A stretch of DNA of 64,000 nucleotides. Source: Chryseobacterium sp. MA9. GTDB taxonomy: Bacteria > Bacteroidota > Bacteroidia > Flavobacteriales > Weeksellaceae. The notes under the pieces are model-generated. The model was given only the letters and a program-made list of their open reading frames with translations. It was not told where the DNA came from and searched no databases. The position numbers and the translations under genes are program-made. The stretch is taken from NCBI RefSeq assembly GCF_024399315.1, contig NZ_CP075170.1:1798001-1862000 (forward strand). Reading direction: 5' to 3'. Of the stretch, positions 16,492-25,470 are shown in pieces (position 1 is the first letter of the stretch; the number at the start of each line of letters is the position of its first letter).

Positions 16492-19400
16492 TTAATATTC
16501 CCAATCCGCATCTGTTACTACCTTTCCGTTGATTCTCTCGTGCAAAGCCTGGAAAACCACGAAAAGAACCGGAACCACAAAAATTCCTAAGACTGTTCCG
16601 AAAAGCATCCCTGAAATTGCAGCATATCCGATAGAATGGTTCCCCATAGCTGAAGGCCCTACCACAAAGATCAATGGCAGCAATCCTGTAATAAATGCCA
16701 GAGAGGTCATCAAAATAGGACGTAAACGTGCTTTTGCTCCTTCCACAGCAGATGCAATAAGGCTTTTTCCTGCTCTACGCCTTTGAATCGCAAATTCTAC
16801 GATCAGAATACCATTCTTTGCCAAAAGCCCGATCAGCATCACCAAAGCAATCTGTACATAAATATTATTGGATAATTCCGCGAATGTAATTCCTACAAAT
16901 ACTCCTGATAAACCTACCGGAATAGCGATCAATACAGCTAACGGAAGAATATAACTTTCATACTGCGCTGATAAAAGAAAGAATACAAATACAATACATA
17001 ACCCGAAGATCATAACAGATTGCGAGCTTGAACCTGCTTCTTCACGGCTCATTCCTTTATAATCGTAAGTATATCCCGGAGGAAGTACCTGCTTGCTCAC
17101 CTCTTCAATCGCGGCCATAGCCTGCCCGGTACTGTATCCCGGCGCTGCCATTACCGTTAAGTTGGATGAATTGAATAGATTGAAACGGTCTACAACCTCA
17201 GCTCCTGTTACCTGTTTCAGGCTTACCAATGTATTGATAGGAACCATCTGACCTAGATTATTTTTTACAAAAATTCCGTTCAGGGATTCTTTATCCTGTC
17301 TTGTCTCTGGAGTGGATTGCACCAATACTCTGTAATACTTTCCGAATCTGTTGAAATCCGAAGCCTGAATACTTCCATAATATCCCTGCATCACACCCAG
17401 TACATCAGAAACATTCACACCCAGCTGAGCAGACTTCACTTCATCTACCAATACTTCAAACTGCGGATATGTAACATCGAAGGTGGTAAATGCTACTGCT
17501 ACCTCCGGTCTCTGCATCAGAGCTCCCATCATTCCATAAGAGATGTTACCTAAATTCTGAAGTTCTCCATTGGTACGGTCCTGAAGCACAAGCTCCATAC
17601 CACTCGTATTTCCGAAACCGTCTACCGTAGGCGTATTGATCACAAGAAAATTGGCTCTTTTGTCCTGAGAAAGCATTCCCTGCGTTTGTCCTATGATATC
17701 ATTGATGTTATTCACAGCTCCTCTCTCACCTCCTTTTTTTAATTTAACGAAAATAGAAGCTGCTGAAGAAGACATGGAACCACTGAATAGGTTTAATCCG
17801 TCTACTGAAATCACCTTGTCCACAGCAGAATTTTTCATCAATAAGTCTTCTGTATCGGAGACCACTTTTGAAGTTCTGTCCTTTGATGCTCCAGGAGCAA
17901 GATTTGCCGTTACAATAATGAAACTCTGGTCTTCATCGGGAATAAATCCTTTAGGTGTTGTCACAGACATCCATGCGAATAAACCTCCGAAGGCTACAAT
18001 TATGATCAAGGCCACCCACTTTCTTTTTAAAAGGAACAATACAGCTTTTCCATAACGAAAAGTCAGTTTATTGAAACTTGCATTGAAACCTGCAAAGAAA
18101 CGGTCTTTGAAATTCATTTTTTCATGCGTTCCGGGATGGTGTTGTTTTAAGAATAAAGCACATAATGCTGGGCTCAGTGTCAATGCATTGATCGCTGAAA
18201 TTACAATTGCAATCGCCAGTGTTAATGCAAACTGCTGGTAAAATAATCCTGTAGAACCACTCATAAAGGCTACCGGAACAAATACCGCAGACATGATCAA
18301 CGTAATAGAAACAATGGCTCCTGTAATCTCACTCATTGCCGACATGGTAGCGGCTCTCGGATTCAGTTTTTTATGTTCCATCTTGGCATGAACGGCTTCT
18401 ACAACTACAATGGCATCATCCACTACAATACCGATTGCCAGTACCAAAGCGAACAATGTAAGAATATTAATAGAGAATCCGAAAACCTTCATAAAGAAGA
18501 ACGTTCCTACAATAGATACCGGAACTGCAATAGCCGGAATCAGGGTGGAACGGAAATCCTGAAGGAATATATACACCACAATGAATACCAGAATAAATGC
18601 TTCTATCAATGTATGAATCACCTGTTCTATGGACTGATCCAACGCGTCTTTTGTTGCGTATGGAATTTCATAATCCATTCCTGCCGGGAAAGATTTTTCC
18701 AGTTCTTTCATTCTTTCCTGAAGAGCGATCTGCACCTCATTGGCATTGGAACCTGCCATCTGGAAAATCGCCATCGTTACGGACGCTTTTTTATTATAAT
18801 TGGAAGAAACCGTATAACTGTAAGCCCCGAATTCTACTTTAGCAATATCTTTTAATTTTAAAACTGAGCCGTCATTCAATGCTTTGATGGTGATATTTTC
18901 ATATTGTTCCGGTTCTGTAAATTTTCCTTTGTACCGGAGAACATATTCCATTACCTCTTTACTTCTCTCTCCCAATCTCCCGGGTGCTGCTTCAAGGTTT
19001 TGAGTCTGAATAGCACGGGAAACGTCAGACGGAGTAAGATTGTACGAAGTCAGTTTATTAGGATCCAGCCAGATACGCATGGAGTAATCTTTATTTCCAT
19101 ACACCATTGCATCTCCTACTCCCTTTACCCTTTTCAGTTCCGGAACGATGTTGATTTTCGCATAGTTTTCAAGGAAAAGGTCGTCCATCTTTCCGTCTTT
19201 ACTGGTCAGGGAAACCATTGCAATCATACTGTTCTGTCTTTTCACCGTGGTTATTCCTGCCTGAATTACCTCTGCAGGGAGCTGGTTGGTCACCTGAGCT
19301 ACCCTGTTCTGCACGTTAATAGCCGCCTGGTCAGGATCTGTTCCCAGTTTAAAAATAACAGTAATACTCAATGTACCATCGTTACTTGCTGTAGAAGTAA

Positions 19401-19632
19401 TATAGTCCATATTTTCTACTCCATTGATTGCGTTTTCCAACGGTGGAGCTACAGACCTTGCGATTGTTTCAGCATTGGCTCCCGGATAGGCAGCGGTTAC
19501 CATAACGGTAGGCGGTGCAATGTCTGGAAATTTGGTAATTGGTAGACTCACCATACCAACGATCCCCAGAATAACAAGCAATACGGAGATCACCGTTGCC
19601 AGTACGGGTCTTTTTATAATTTTCTTTAACAT
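16492..19632 (-). CDS. RND multidrug efflux permease, HAE-1 (AcrB/MexB) family
   Basis: At 1046 residues this has the normal length for an inner-membrane HAE-1 pump. The N-terminus MLKKIIKRPVLATVISVLLVILG is the first membrane helix. The proton-relay pair of Asp sits in VLAIGIVVDDAIVVVE near 405, and PGANAETIARSVAPPLENAIN and the late GLLAKNGILIVEFA match the family. It uses the proton gradient to expel drugs, dyes or bile-like compounds through the adaptor and outer-membrane channel. The start is 9 bp after the adaptor's stop. Substrate range is unknown. Confidence 0.94.
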   Translation of the reverse strand: MLKKIIKRPVLATVISVLLVILGIVGMVSLPITKFPDIAPPTVMVTAAYPGANAETIARSVAPPLENAINGVENMDYITSTASNDGTLSITVIFKLGTDPDQAAINVQNRVAQVTNQLPAEVIQAGITTVKRQNSMIAMVSLTSKDGKMDDLFLENYAKINIVPELKRVKGVGDAMVYGNKDYSMRIWLDPNKLTSYNLTPSDVSRAIQTQNLEAAPGRLGERSKEVMEYVLRYKGKFTEPEQYENITIKALNDGSVLKLKDIAKVEFGAYSYTVSSNYNKKASVTMAIFQMAGSNANEVQIALQERMKELEKSFPAGMDYEIPYATKDALDQSIEQVIHTLIEAFILVFIVVYIFLQDFRSTLIPAIAVPVSIVGTFFFMKVFGFSINILTLFALVLAIGIVVDDAIVVVEAVHAKMEHKKLNPRAATMSAMSEITGAIVSITLIMSAVFVPVAFMSGSTGLFYQQFALTLAIAIVISAINALTLSPALCALFLKQHHPGTHEKMNFKDRFFAGFNASFNKLTFRYGKAVLFLLKRKWVALIIIVAFGGLFAWMSVTTPKGFIPDEDQSFIIVTANLAPGASKDRTSKVVSDTEDLLMKNSAVDKVISVDGLNLFSGSMSSSAASIFVKLKKGGERGAVNNINDIIGQTQGMLSQDKRANFLVINTPTVDGFGNTSGMELVLQDRTNGELQNLGNISYGMMGALMQRPEVAVAFTTFDVTYPQFEVLVDEVKSAQLGVNVSDVLGVMQGYYGSIQASDFNRFGKYYRVLVQSTPETRQDKESLNGIFVKNNLGQMVPINTLVSLKQVTGAEVVDRFNLFNSSNLTVMAAPGYSTGQAMAAIEEVSKQVLPPGYTYDYKGMSREEAGSSSQSVMIFGLCIVFVFFLLSAQYESYILPLAVLIAIPVGLSGVFVGITFAELSNNIYVQIALVMLIGLLAKNGILIVEFAIQRRRAGKSLIASAVEGAKARLRPILMTSLAFITGLLPLIFVVGPSAMGNHSIGYAAISGMLFGTVLGIFVVPVLFVVFQALHERINGKVVTDADWEY

Positions 19633-19641
19633 GATTTCTTC

Positions 19642-20787
19642 TTACGATTTTTTCTGTTGAGCATTTTTCTTTTGTGCCACTACAGGAGTTCCCGGCTGTA
19701 ATCGGTCGAAACCGCTGGTGATATATTCGTCTCCTGCCTTAAGTCCTTTGGCTACAATGAAATTATCGCCGGCTTTTCCATTCACTTCAACGGGAAGCAT
19801 GGCTGCTTTCCCTCCCTGAATGGTAAACACAAACACTTTATCCTGAATGGTTCTGGTAGAAGCGATAGGAAGCAAAACAACATTGCTGTAGAACTGATCC
19901 AGTACAATTTTACCGGTATTTCCACTTCTCAAAAGATTATTGGGATTGCTGAATTTTGCTCTTAATGTAATAGATCCGGTTGTTTTATTGAACTGTCCCT
20001 CCACAGCATCAATCTTTCCTTTTTCAGCATATTGCTCACCACCGGAAAGAAGTAATGATACTGCCGGAGTATTTTTGATCACCTCACCAATACTGCCTCC
20101 TGAGTATTGTTTCTGGAAATTATTAAAATCATTTTCACTCAAACTGAAATACGTATATACCTGGTGAATGTCTGACAGCAAGGTAATCGGTTCCTGATTT
20201 CCCGGAGTCATCAAACTTCCCAAACGATAGTTGAATCTCCCGATAAAACCACTTACCGGAGCTTTAATCGTTGAGAAATTCAGATTGATTTTTGCAGATT
20301 CAATAGAAGATGTTGACTGACTTACGGCTCCTCTTGCTCCATTGTAAGCAGCTTCTGCTTCTTTCACCTGAATTTCGGAGACCATTTTGTTCCTGAACAG
20401 TTCTTTTTTTCTGTCCAGATCAATTTTAGAAGTTGAAAGGTTGGCCTGAGCGGTAATCAAAGCTGCCTGAGCACTTTTCAGCTGCTCACGGAAAACCTGA
20501 TCTTCAATTTTGAACAGAGGCTGACCTGCTCTCACAAAGTCTCCTTCATCCACAAAAATTTTGCTTAAATATCCTGTTACCTGAGGTCTGATCTCCACAT
20601 TGGAAACACCCTCGATAGATGCTGCATATTCTCTGGAAACAGAAGCCTCTCCCTGTGTTACCTTTGCAACAGGTAATTCCGGTGCCTGCTGCTGGTAACC
20701 TTGGTTTTGATTATCTTTCCTACATCCCGCCAAAACGATCAGCGAGAGGAAAAGTAAAGTCGATTTTTGAATAAAAAATCTTTGCAT
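19642..20787 (-). CDS. RND efflux periplasmic adaptor (membrane fusion protein) lipoprotein
   Basis: The start at 20787 gives MQRFFIQKSTLLFLSLIVLAGC, a signal peptide with lipobox LAGC, and a 381-residue protein; the longer reading adds ten residues that lack this logic. RPQVTGYLSKIFVDEGDFVRAGQPLFKIED is the first half of the lipoyl domain, with the hairpin helices next and the second half at FSTIKAPVSGFIGRFNYRLGSL, here quoted in parts. The protein links the permease to the outer-membrane channel. It is the first gene of the operon and lies downstream of the candidate AraC sites at 20856-20888. Confidence 0.9.
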   Translation of the reverse strand: MQRFFIQKSTLLFLSLIVLAGCRKDNQNQGYQQQAPELPVAKVTQGEASVSREYAASIEGVSNVEIRPQVTGYLSKIFVDEGDFVRAGQPLFKIEDQVFREQLKSAQAALITAQANLSTSKIDLDRKKELFRNKMVSEIQVKEAEAAYNGARGAVSQSTSSIESAKINLNFSTIKAPVSGFIGRFNYRLGSLMTPGNQEPITLLSDIHQVYTYFSLSENDFNNFQKQYSGGSIGEVIKNTPAVSLLLSGGEQYAEKGKIDAVEGQFNKTTGSITLRAKFSNPNNLLRSGNTGKIVLDQFYSNVVLLPIASTRTIQDKVFVFTIQGGKAAMLPVEVNGKAGDNFIVAKGLKAGDEYITSGFDRLQPGTPVVAQKKNAQQKKS

Positions 20788-20855
20788 AACAATAGTCCTT
20801 TTAAATTTTCCGGACAAAAATCGAACGAAAAAAATTCAATAGGATTATTCAAAAA

Positions 20856-20888
20856 ACTCCTTGTTTTGTCAAAAAGACTCCTTATTTT
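20856..20888 (-). promoter_or_regulatory. Direct repeats upstream of the RND operon (candidate AraC sites)
   Basis: ACTCCTTGTTTT at 20856-20867 and ACTCCTTATTTT at 20877-20888 are 21 bp apart, two helical turns, the usual layout of AraC-family half-sites. They end about 69 bp before the adaptor's start codon. The AraC-type regulator gene at 21006-21920 is next door on the same strand. Confidence 0.5.
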
Positions 20889-21005
20889 AAAAAACATGAG
20901 AAATATCATTCATAGACAATATAAATGACAATATTCATTATTTTTAATCGAAATTATAGTTGAAATTTGGTAAAAAGACGTCTAAAAATCATAAATCACT
21001 GATTA

Positions 21006-21920
21006 TCAGTACAAATCATCTTTTCTGTATTCCAAAGGAGCCCTTCCTACATGTTTTTTGAAAAACTTACTGAAAGACGCCTGATCAGAAAACTTCAATT
21101 GTGATGCCACTTCACTGATATTCAGGTTAGGGTTTCTCAGCAGTAATCTGGCTTCTACAGCCAAGACCTGATGTATAATATCTCTGGGGGATTTGAAAAC
21201 TGTTTTATTAATGACTTTCGTAAGGTATTTACGACTGATAAAAAGTTTGTCGGCATAGAACTGAACATTATGCTCTTCTTTGAAATGGTCCTGAACCAGC
21301 TTAAAGAAACTGGTAGTCAACTCATCTTCTCTATTGGTTACCTGATGAGGTTTTTCTGTTTTCTTGAAATAATTATCAATTTCATAGATCACCAGTGAGA
21401 AATGATGCCAGATCATTTCATTAAAATAATAATTATCTTTTTCCTTATCATTCAAAACCTTAAGTTCATCGAGATGGAAATTCAGTTTCCTATACACATC
21501 CGGTTCATTTCTGATGATATGGGTAGGATCTGATGATAAGCTCTTCAGAACATTATTTGACTTATAATTAAAACCCGCATCAGCAATAAAATTCAACGAG
21601 AAGAAAATATATTTAGCGTTGTAATCTTCAGTAATTTCATCCAGCCAAAAAGTTTCTAACATTGGACAAAAAACAATATCACCCTTGGAAACCTCATAGC
21701 TCTTATCGTCCAACCTGAATGTAACCCCTCCTTCCTGTATCATAAATATACAGAAATAATCTGAACGGTAAGGAATATTCGGCTTTATGATATAATTGGC
21801 CTTATCAATTTCCATCACAACAAATTCCTTGATTCTAAGATCAAACTCAACCTGCTGCAGCACTACATCAAAAGCTAACTGCGAAACAAAATCAGATTTT
21901 GGCTGGGATTTTTTAGACAT
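21006..21920 (-). CDS. AraC-family transcriptional regulator
   Basis: This 304-residue protein has an N-terminal cupin-like sensing domain (about 45-160: YRSDYFCIFMIQEGGVTFRLD) and a C-terminal AraC double helix-turn-helix. HNVQFYADKLFISRKYLTKVINKT and LNISEVASQLKFSDQASFSKFFKKHVGRAPLEYR, each quoted in parts, are the two helix-turn-helix units. The gene sits 218 bp upstream of the RND efflux operon on the same strand, so it is the natural candidate for its regulator. The ligand is unknown. The gene is transcribed separately from the metallophosphoesterase gene upstream of it, with 76 bp between them. Confidence 0.87.
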   Translation of the reverse strand: MSKKSQPKSDFVSQLAFDVVLQQVEFDLRIKEFVVMEIDKANYIIKPNIPYRSDYFCIFMIQEGGVTFRLDDKSYEVSKGDIVFCPMLETFWLDEITEDYNAKYIFFSLNFIADAGFNYKSNNVLKSLSSDPTHIIRNEPDVYRKLNFHLDELKVLNDKEKDNYYFNEMIWHHFSLVIYEIDNYFKKTEKPHQVTNREDELTTSFFKLVQDHFKEEHNVQFYADKLFISRKYLTKVINKTVFKSPRDIIHQVLAVEARLLLRNPNLNISEVASQLKFSDQASFSKFFKKHVGRAPLEYRKDDLY

Positions 21921-21996
21921 TGGAAAGAAAATTAAGCACGAAGATAGTAATTAAGGTCAAAAAACTGAAAATACCAATCAGTGAATTACCTCTTTG

Positions 21997-22743
21997 CTAA
22001 ACAACGATAATCAATTCTTTATCATATCCGTTGTATTTTTCATCGATATAGCCGTGGGGATTACAGATTACCTCTGTTTCTTCAATTGTATATCTGCATG
22101 GCGTATGAATATGCCCGTGAATCCAGTACAGCGGTTTATATTCTGTAATTAAGTATTCCAGATCGGAGGCATAAGCAGACGTTACCGGATCTTCCTTATA
22201 GCGCTCCGGAACAGATTGTATACTGGGTGCATGATGAGTAACGACTATATTTTTAAGACCTTTTGAACTTTCAAGACTCTCTTTTAACCATTCTTTTGAA
22301 AACTGATGGATTTTGAAGGTATCCAGTGTTCTCATTTTCGAATAGGAAGGATCTTTCCTGATCATTTTGTAATCATTCATTTTGGACTGGCAAAGCATTC
22401 CATATTGAACCGGATTCCCAAAGATGGAAAAATCCGTCCATAAGGTGGCACCATGAAAACGAATACCGTCAATATCTACAAATGAATTTTCCAATACGTG
22501 AACATTAGAATTCAAGGAAGCGTCTATGATCTTATTGAGTGTTTTTGGATATGAACCTTTATAGTATTCATGATTGCCCAAAACATAAATTACAGGTTTA
22601 TTGGGAATTGCATTTTTAATCCATTCAATTCCTTTGGTTCCCAAATTGATATCACCTGCCAAAACAACAATATCAGAATAATCAAAACATAATTCCGTAC
22701 TCCCAAATTCCCGATGAAGATCACTGATAACCTGTATTTTCAT
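21997..22743 (-). CDS. Metallophosphoesterase
   Basis: This 248-residue protein has the calcineurin-like phosphoesterase motifs in order: SDLHREFG (8-15), LAGDINLG (28-35), LGNHEYYKGS (about 55-64), THHAPS (168-173) and HGHIHTPCRY near 210. These coordinate two metals for phosphoester cleavage. There is no signal peptide, so it is cytoplasmic. The substrate, for example nucleotides or small phosphoesters, cannot be chosen from the sequence. It has no clear operon partner. Confidence 0.88.
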   Translation of the reverse strand: MKIQVISDLHREFGSTELCFDYSDIVVLAGDINLGTKGIEWIKNAIPNKPVIYVLGNHEYYKGSYPKTLNKIIDASLNSNVHVLENSFVDIDGIRFHGATLWTDFSIFGNPVQYGMLCQSKMNDYKMIRKDPSYSKMRTLDTFKIHQFSKEWLKESLESSKGLKNIVVTHHAPSIQSVPERYKEDPVTSAYASDLEYLITEYKPLYWIHGHIHTPCRYTIEETEVICNPHGYIDEKYNGYDKELIIVV

Positions 22744-22853
22744 GATGTATAGTAAAAATCAAAGATAATAAAGCAAAGCGGAAAGACAAAAAAAGAACCG
22801 ATACCTAAGCACCGATCCTTCCTCATATAGTTTGTGTATTTTTAGGCCGCTTG

Positions 22854-24242
22854 CTATGAAACAGCTACTTTTGCCTGTTTCACTTTTAAGCTTTTCAATA
22901 TAAAATAAAACAACATTCCGAGCGCCAGAAGAGCATAACTGATTAAAACAACCAGATTCAGACTTCCTACTGAAAACTCTGAAGGAAAGATCTGGCTCAT
23001 TAAAGTCATGAAAGACAGCCCAATACCGGCTCCCAAAAAGTAACTTGTAGAACTCAAACTTGATGCCAATCCGTAGTGTGAAGGTTCAACATCCTGGATT
23101 CCCATTACTGAAAGCGCGGTAAAACAAAAAGTCATTCCTATTCCTGAAATACATGCTGCCCCCAACAAAACTACAGCTAGCGGATGTCCGGTATAAACGG
23201 AGATCAATAGTGACAGCCCTCCCATCAGCATAAACAACCACCCTAATACTCCCATTTGGGAAGAGCTCAGACGTTTTGACACATGAGGCAGAATAAATTT
23301 AGCAGTCAAGGCAGATATGATACTGAAAGGAACAAGCATTAATCCTGCATAAGCAGCACTATAGCCCATATCTTTCTGCAGCATAAGGGAAATCAAAAAT
23401 AAAAACCCGATAAAAAATGCGCCCAATGTAAAGAATACGGCATTTGAAATCACTAAAGATTTGTGCTTGAATAATTTTAAGTCAACCAAAGGTTCAGCAA
23501 CGGATTTCAATCGGTAATATACCATAACCAGCAGTAATACTGCCAGAATCAAAGAGCCTATGACCAGGAATGGCTGTTCTTTAATATGGACTAATTCATG
23601 TGTACCGTAAGTAAGATTTAAAAGTCCAAGCACCATTAATATTCCGGAAACCATATCTGTTTTCTGGGCGGTTTCATTTTTCTCATCTGCAGGCAGATAG
23701 TAATAAGACAGCACAATTGTCATTAAAAGAATAGGCACATTAATCAGGAACACCCAGTGCCAACTCAGGTAGGTACTGATAATTCCTCCTACCGAAAGAC
23801 CACTTCCCGAACCGATAGCAGCGAATGAACTGAAAATTCCGATTGCATGATTTCTTTCCTGCTCTCCTCTGAATGTATTGGTGACAATGGATAACGCAGA
23901 CGGCATTACCAACGCGGCTCCCAATCCCTGTAAAGCACGGAAAATAGCCAGTACCTCAAAGTTTTGAGACAATCCCGCACCTAATGAAGTCAGCATAAAA
24001 ATCATGGCTCCGAGTAAGAACATTTTCTTTCTTCCAATCTGATCTGAAAGCTTTCCGCCAATGATCAGAAATCCTCCAAAGAACAGTACATAAAGTGTCT
24101 GCAGCCATTGAACGGTCTCTGCTCCAATCTGAAACTGCTGCTGAATAGAAGGAATTGTTAAATTAATAATGGCAATATCCAAAGCCTCCACAAATGTTCC
24201 TACCGATGCTAAAATTAATATTAAATTCTTCCTTGTATCCAT
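22854..24242 (-). CDS. MFS drug exporter, DHA2 family
   Basis: This 462-residue protein has about 14 hydrophobic segments, the DHA2 (14-helix) layout. The N-terminus FVEALDIAIINLTIPSIQQQF matches the EmrB/QacA conserved region D1, and GGKLSDQIGRKKMFLLGA is the A-motif loop between helices 2 and 3. These carriers export toxic compounds by proton antiport. The gene is divergent from the Lrp/AsnC regulator gene at 24386, whose 143-bp shared spacer holds a perfect 8-bp inverted repeat. The substrate is unknown. Confidence 0.88.
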   Translation of the reverse strand: MDTRKNLILILASVGTFVEALDIAIINLTIPSIQQQFQIGAETVQWLQTLYVLFFGGFLIIGGKLSDQIGRKKMFLLGAMIFMLTSLGAGLSQNFEVLAIFRALQGLGAALVMPSALSIVTNTFRGEQERNHAIGIFSSFAAIGSGSGLSVGGIISTYLSWHWVFLINVPILLMTIVLSYYYLPADEKNETAQKTDMVSGILMVLGLLNLTYGTHELVHIKEQPFLVIGSLILAVLLLVMVYYRLKSVAEPLVDLKLFKHKSLVISNAVFFTLGAFFIGFLFLISLMLQKDMGYSAAYAGLMLVPFSIISALTAKFILPHVSKRLSSSQMGVLGWLFMLMGGLSLLISVYTGHPLAVVLLGAACISGIGMTFCFTALSVMGIQDVEPSHYGLASSLSSTSYFLGAGIGLSFMTLMSQIFPSEFSVGSLNLVVLISYALLALGMLFYFILKSLKVKQAKVAVS

Positions 24243-24313
24243 GTTTCAAATTTCCTGCAAAATTAAAATTAACAGAACGTATTTAAAAATTTAACCTTAA
24301 ATTTGGAACAATA

Positions 24314-24334
24314 TTAAATATATAAAATATTTAA
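24314..24334. promoter_or_regulatory. Candidate operator in the MFS/Lrp divergent spacer
   Basis: TTAAATAT-ATAAA-ATATTTAA is a perfect 8-bp inverted repeat 52 bases before the Lrp start codon and 72 bases before the MFS start. Lrp/AsnC proteins favour AT-rich palindromes, so autoregulation and control of the exporter is a fair guess. In AT-rich DNA such repeats also arise by chance. Confidence 0.35.
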
Positions 24335-24385
24335 AAGGACAAAACTACTGATACACTAAACAACAACCTATAAAAACAGAACAAA

Positions 24386-24856
24386 ATGGCAACTGAAAAT
24401 TATATACCTGATGAAAAAGACTTATCGATCCTTCGTCTTCTTCAGAAAGATGCCAAGATGAGTATCCGTGATATTTCGGCAAGAATCAATTTAAGTTCTA
24501 CACCTACCCATGAACGTATCAAGCGCATGGAAAAACAGGGAATCATTAAAGAATATGCTGCTGTTGTAGACCGTAAAAAAGTCAATAAAGGGATGATGGT
24601 TATCTGTATGATCGCATTGAGTGTTCACAATAAAAAAACTGCTGGAAAATTTATTGAGGATGTAGGCAAGCTGAAGGAAGTTGTAGAGTTTTATAATATC
24701 AGCGGTGATTTTGATTTTATGCTGAAGATCCTTGCTCCCAATATGGATGAATTCCATGAGTTTTTTGTGAACAAATTATCAGAAATTGAAGGAATTGGCC
24801 AGACCAAGAGTATTTTTGTGATGAACAGCATCAAGGAAAGTGCTCAGATTGTTTAA
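24386..24856 (+). CDS. Lrp/AsnC-family transcriptional regulator
   Basis: This 156-residue protein has the N-terminal winged helix-turn-helix of the family (DEKDLSILRLLQKDAKMSIRDISARINLSSTPTHERIKRMEKQGII at about 9-53, quoted with its key SSTPTHERIKR). A RAM effector-binding domain follows, with the late EGIGQTKSIFVMNSIKES. Family members sense amino acids, often leucine or asparagine. It is divergent from a DHA2 exporter, a common arrangement for export of an amino acid or an amino-acid-derived compound. A strong terminator follows 9 bases after its stop. Confidence 0.92.
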   Translation: MATENYIPDEKDLSILRLLQKDAKMSIRDISARINLSSTPTHERIKRMEKQGIIKEYAAVVDRKKVNKGMMVICMIALSVHNKKTAGKFIEDVGKLKEVVEFYNISGDFDFMLKILAPNMDEFHEFFVNKLSEIEGIGQTKSIFVMNSIKESAQIV

Positions 24857-24864
24857 ACCAAAAT

Positions 24865-24900
24865 AAAAAGCAGCTGTATGAAAATATACAACTGCTTTTT
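24865..24900 (+). terminator. Terminator of the Lrp/AsnC gene
   Basis: AAAAAGCAG pairs with CTGCTTTTT and the inner TGTAT pairs with ATACA. The U-run is part of the right arm, so the hairpin could also serve the converging secreted-protein gene on the other strand. Confidence 0.85.
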
Positions 24901-24938
24901 ATTGTAAACCAGAATATTTAGGATTAATTTATCAAAAA

Positions 24939-25454
24939 TTATTTCCAGTAGTTCCAGACTAAGCCATCAAATATCGCCAGTGTCCTGCTGGTTGTATCGT
25001 AACAGATCATACCCGGATAGGGACTTTTTACGCTAAGATGCGGTGTTGCTACTTTTGGAAGTATCATGGCTTTATCCTGAGATTCAAGGACCAATACTCC
25101 ATCAGCAGTACTTGCCGCGTCTCCCACAATAACTCCCTTACCTGATTCAGCAGAATTATTGACAGCAACCATACTTGAATTACCGGCATCGGACAAAGAT
25201 TTCCAGGTGTCATTTTCATAGACTTTTACTTTATTATCTGCGATATCAAAGATCAATGTTCCATTCACCAAAGTCCCATTAGGAAGTCCGGATGTTGCAG
25301 GAAGAATCAAGCCTTTTGTATTTCCGGGAACGTTATCAAAATCCAGTATGGTACTGTTTCCATCTACCGTCTGTTTTCCAATAGCCACTTGAGCAAAAAA
25401 TGAATTAAAAACAATCAGGGCAGCTGCAATACTTATATTTCTTATATTTTTCAT
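24939..25454 (-). CDS. Secreted protein with two tail-like C-terminal modules
   Basis: I choose the start at 25454, giving MKNIRNISIAAALIVFNSFFAQ as a signal peptide and a 171-residue protein; the longer ORF runs into the gene upstream. Two copies of a short module are visible. The first is TKGLILPATSGLP...GTLIFDIADNKVKVYENDTW and the second is DKAMILPKVATPH...GMICYDTTSRTLAIFDGLVW. Their shared pattern is a conserved -ILP- strand, a Gly, a Y/F-D, and a final aromatic W. The same pattern closes the protein encoded by the gene directly upstream. Modules like this are seen in secreted flavobacterial proteins of unknown role. No enzymatic motif is present. Confidence 0.7.
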   Translation of the reverse strand: MKNIRNISIAAALIVFNSFFAQVAIGKQTVDGNSTILDFDNVPGNTKGLILPATSGLPNGTLVNGTLIFDIADNKVKVYENDTWKSLSDAGNSSMVAVNNSAESGKGVIVGDAASTADGVLVLESQDKAMILPKVATPHLSVKSPYPGMICYDTTSRTLAIFDGLVWNYWK

Positions 25455-25470
25455 ACTCTTATCAGTTAGA

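Noticed and set aside
18904..19545. A 213-codon open frame on the plus strand
   Set aside because: It is a shadow of the RND permease gene on the minus strand; its predicted residues are cysteine- and arginine-rich with no domain, and the opposite strand encodes a full family match.
22770..22830. A possible terminator after the MFS gene (ACCGAT...ACCGAT)
   Set aside because: The two halves are a direct repeat, not an inverted one, so they cannot form the needed stem.
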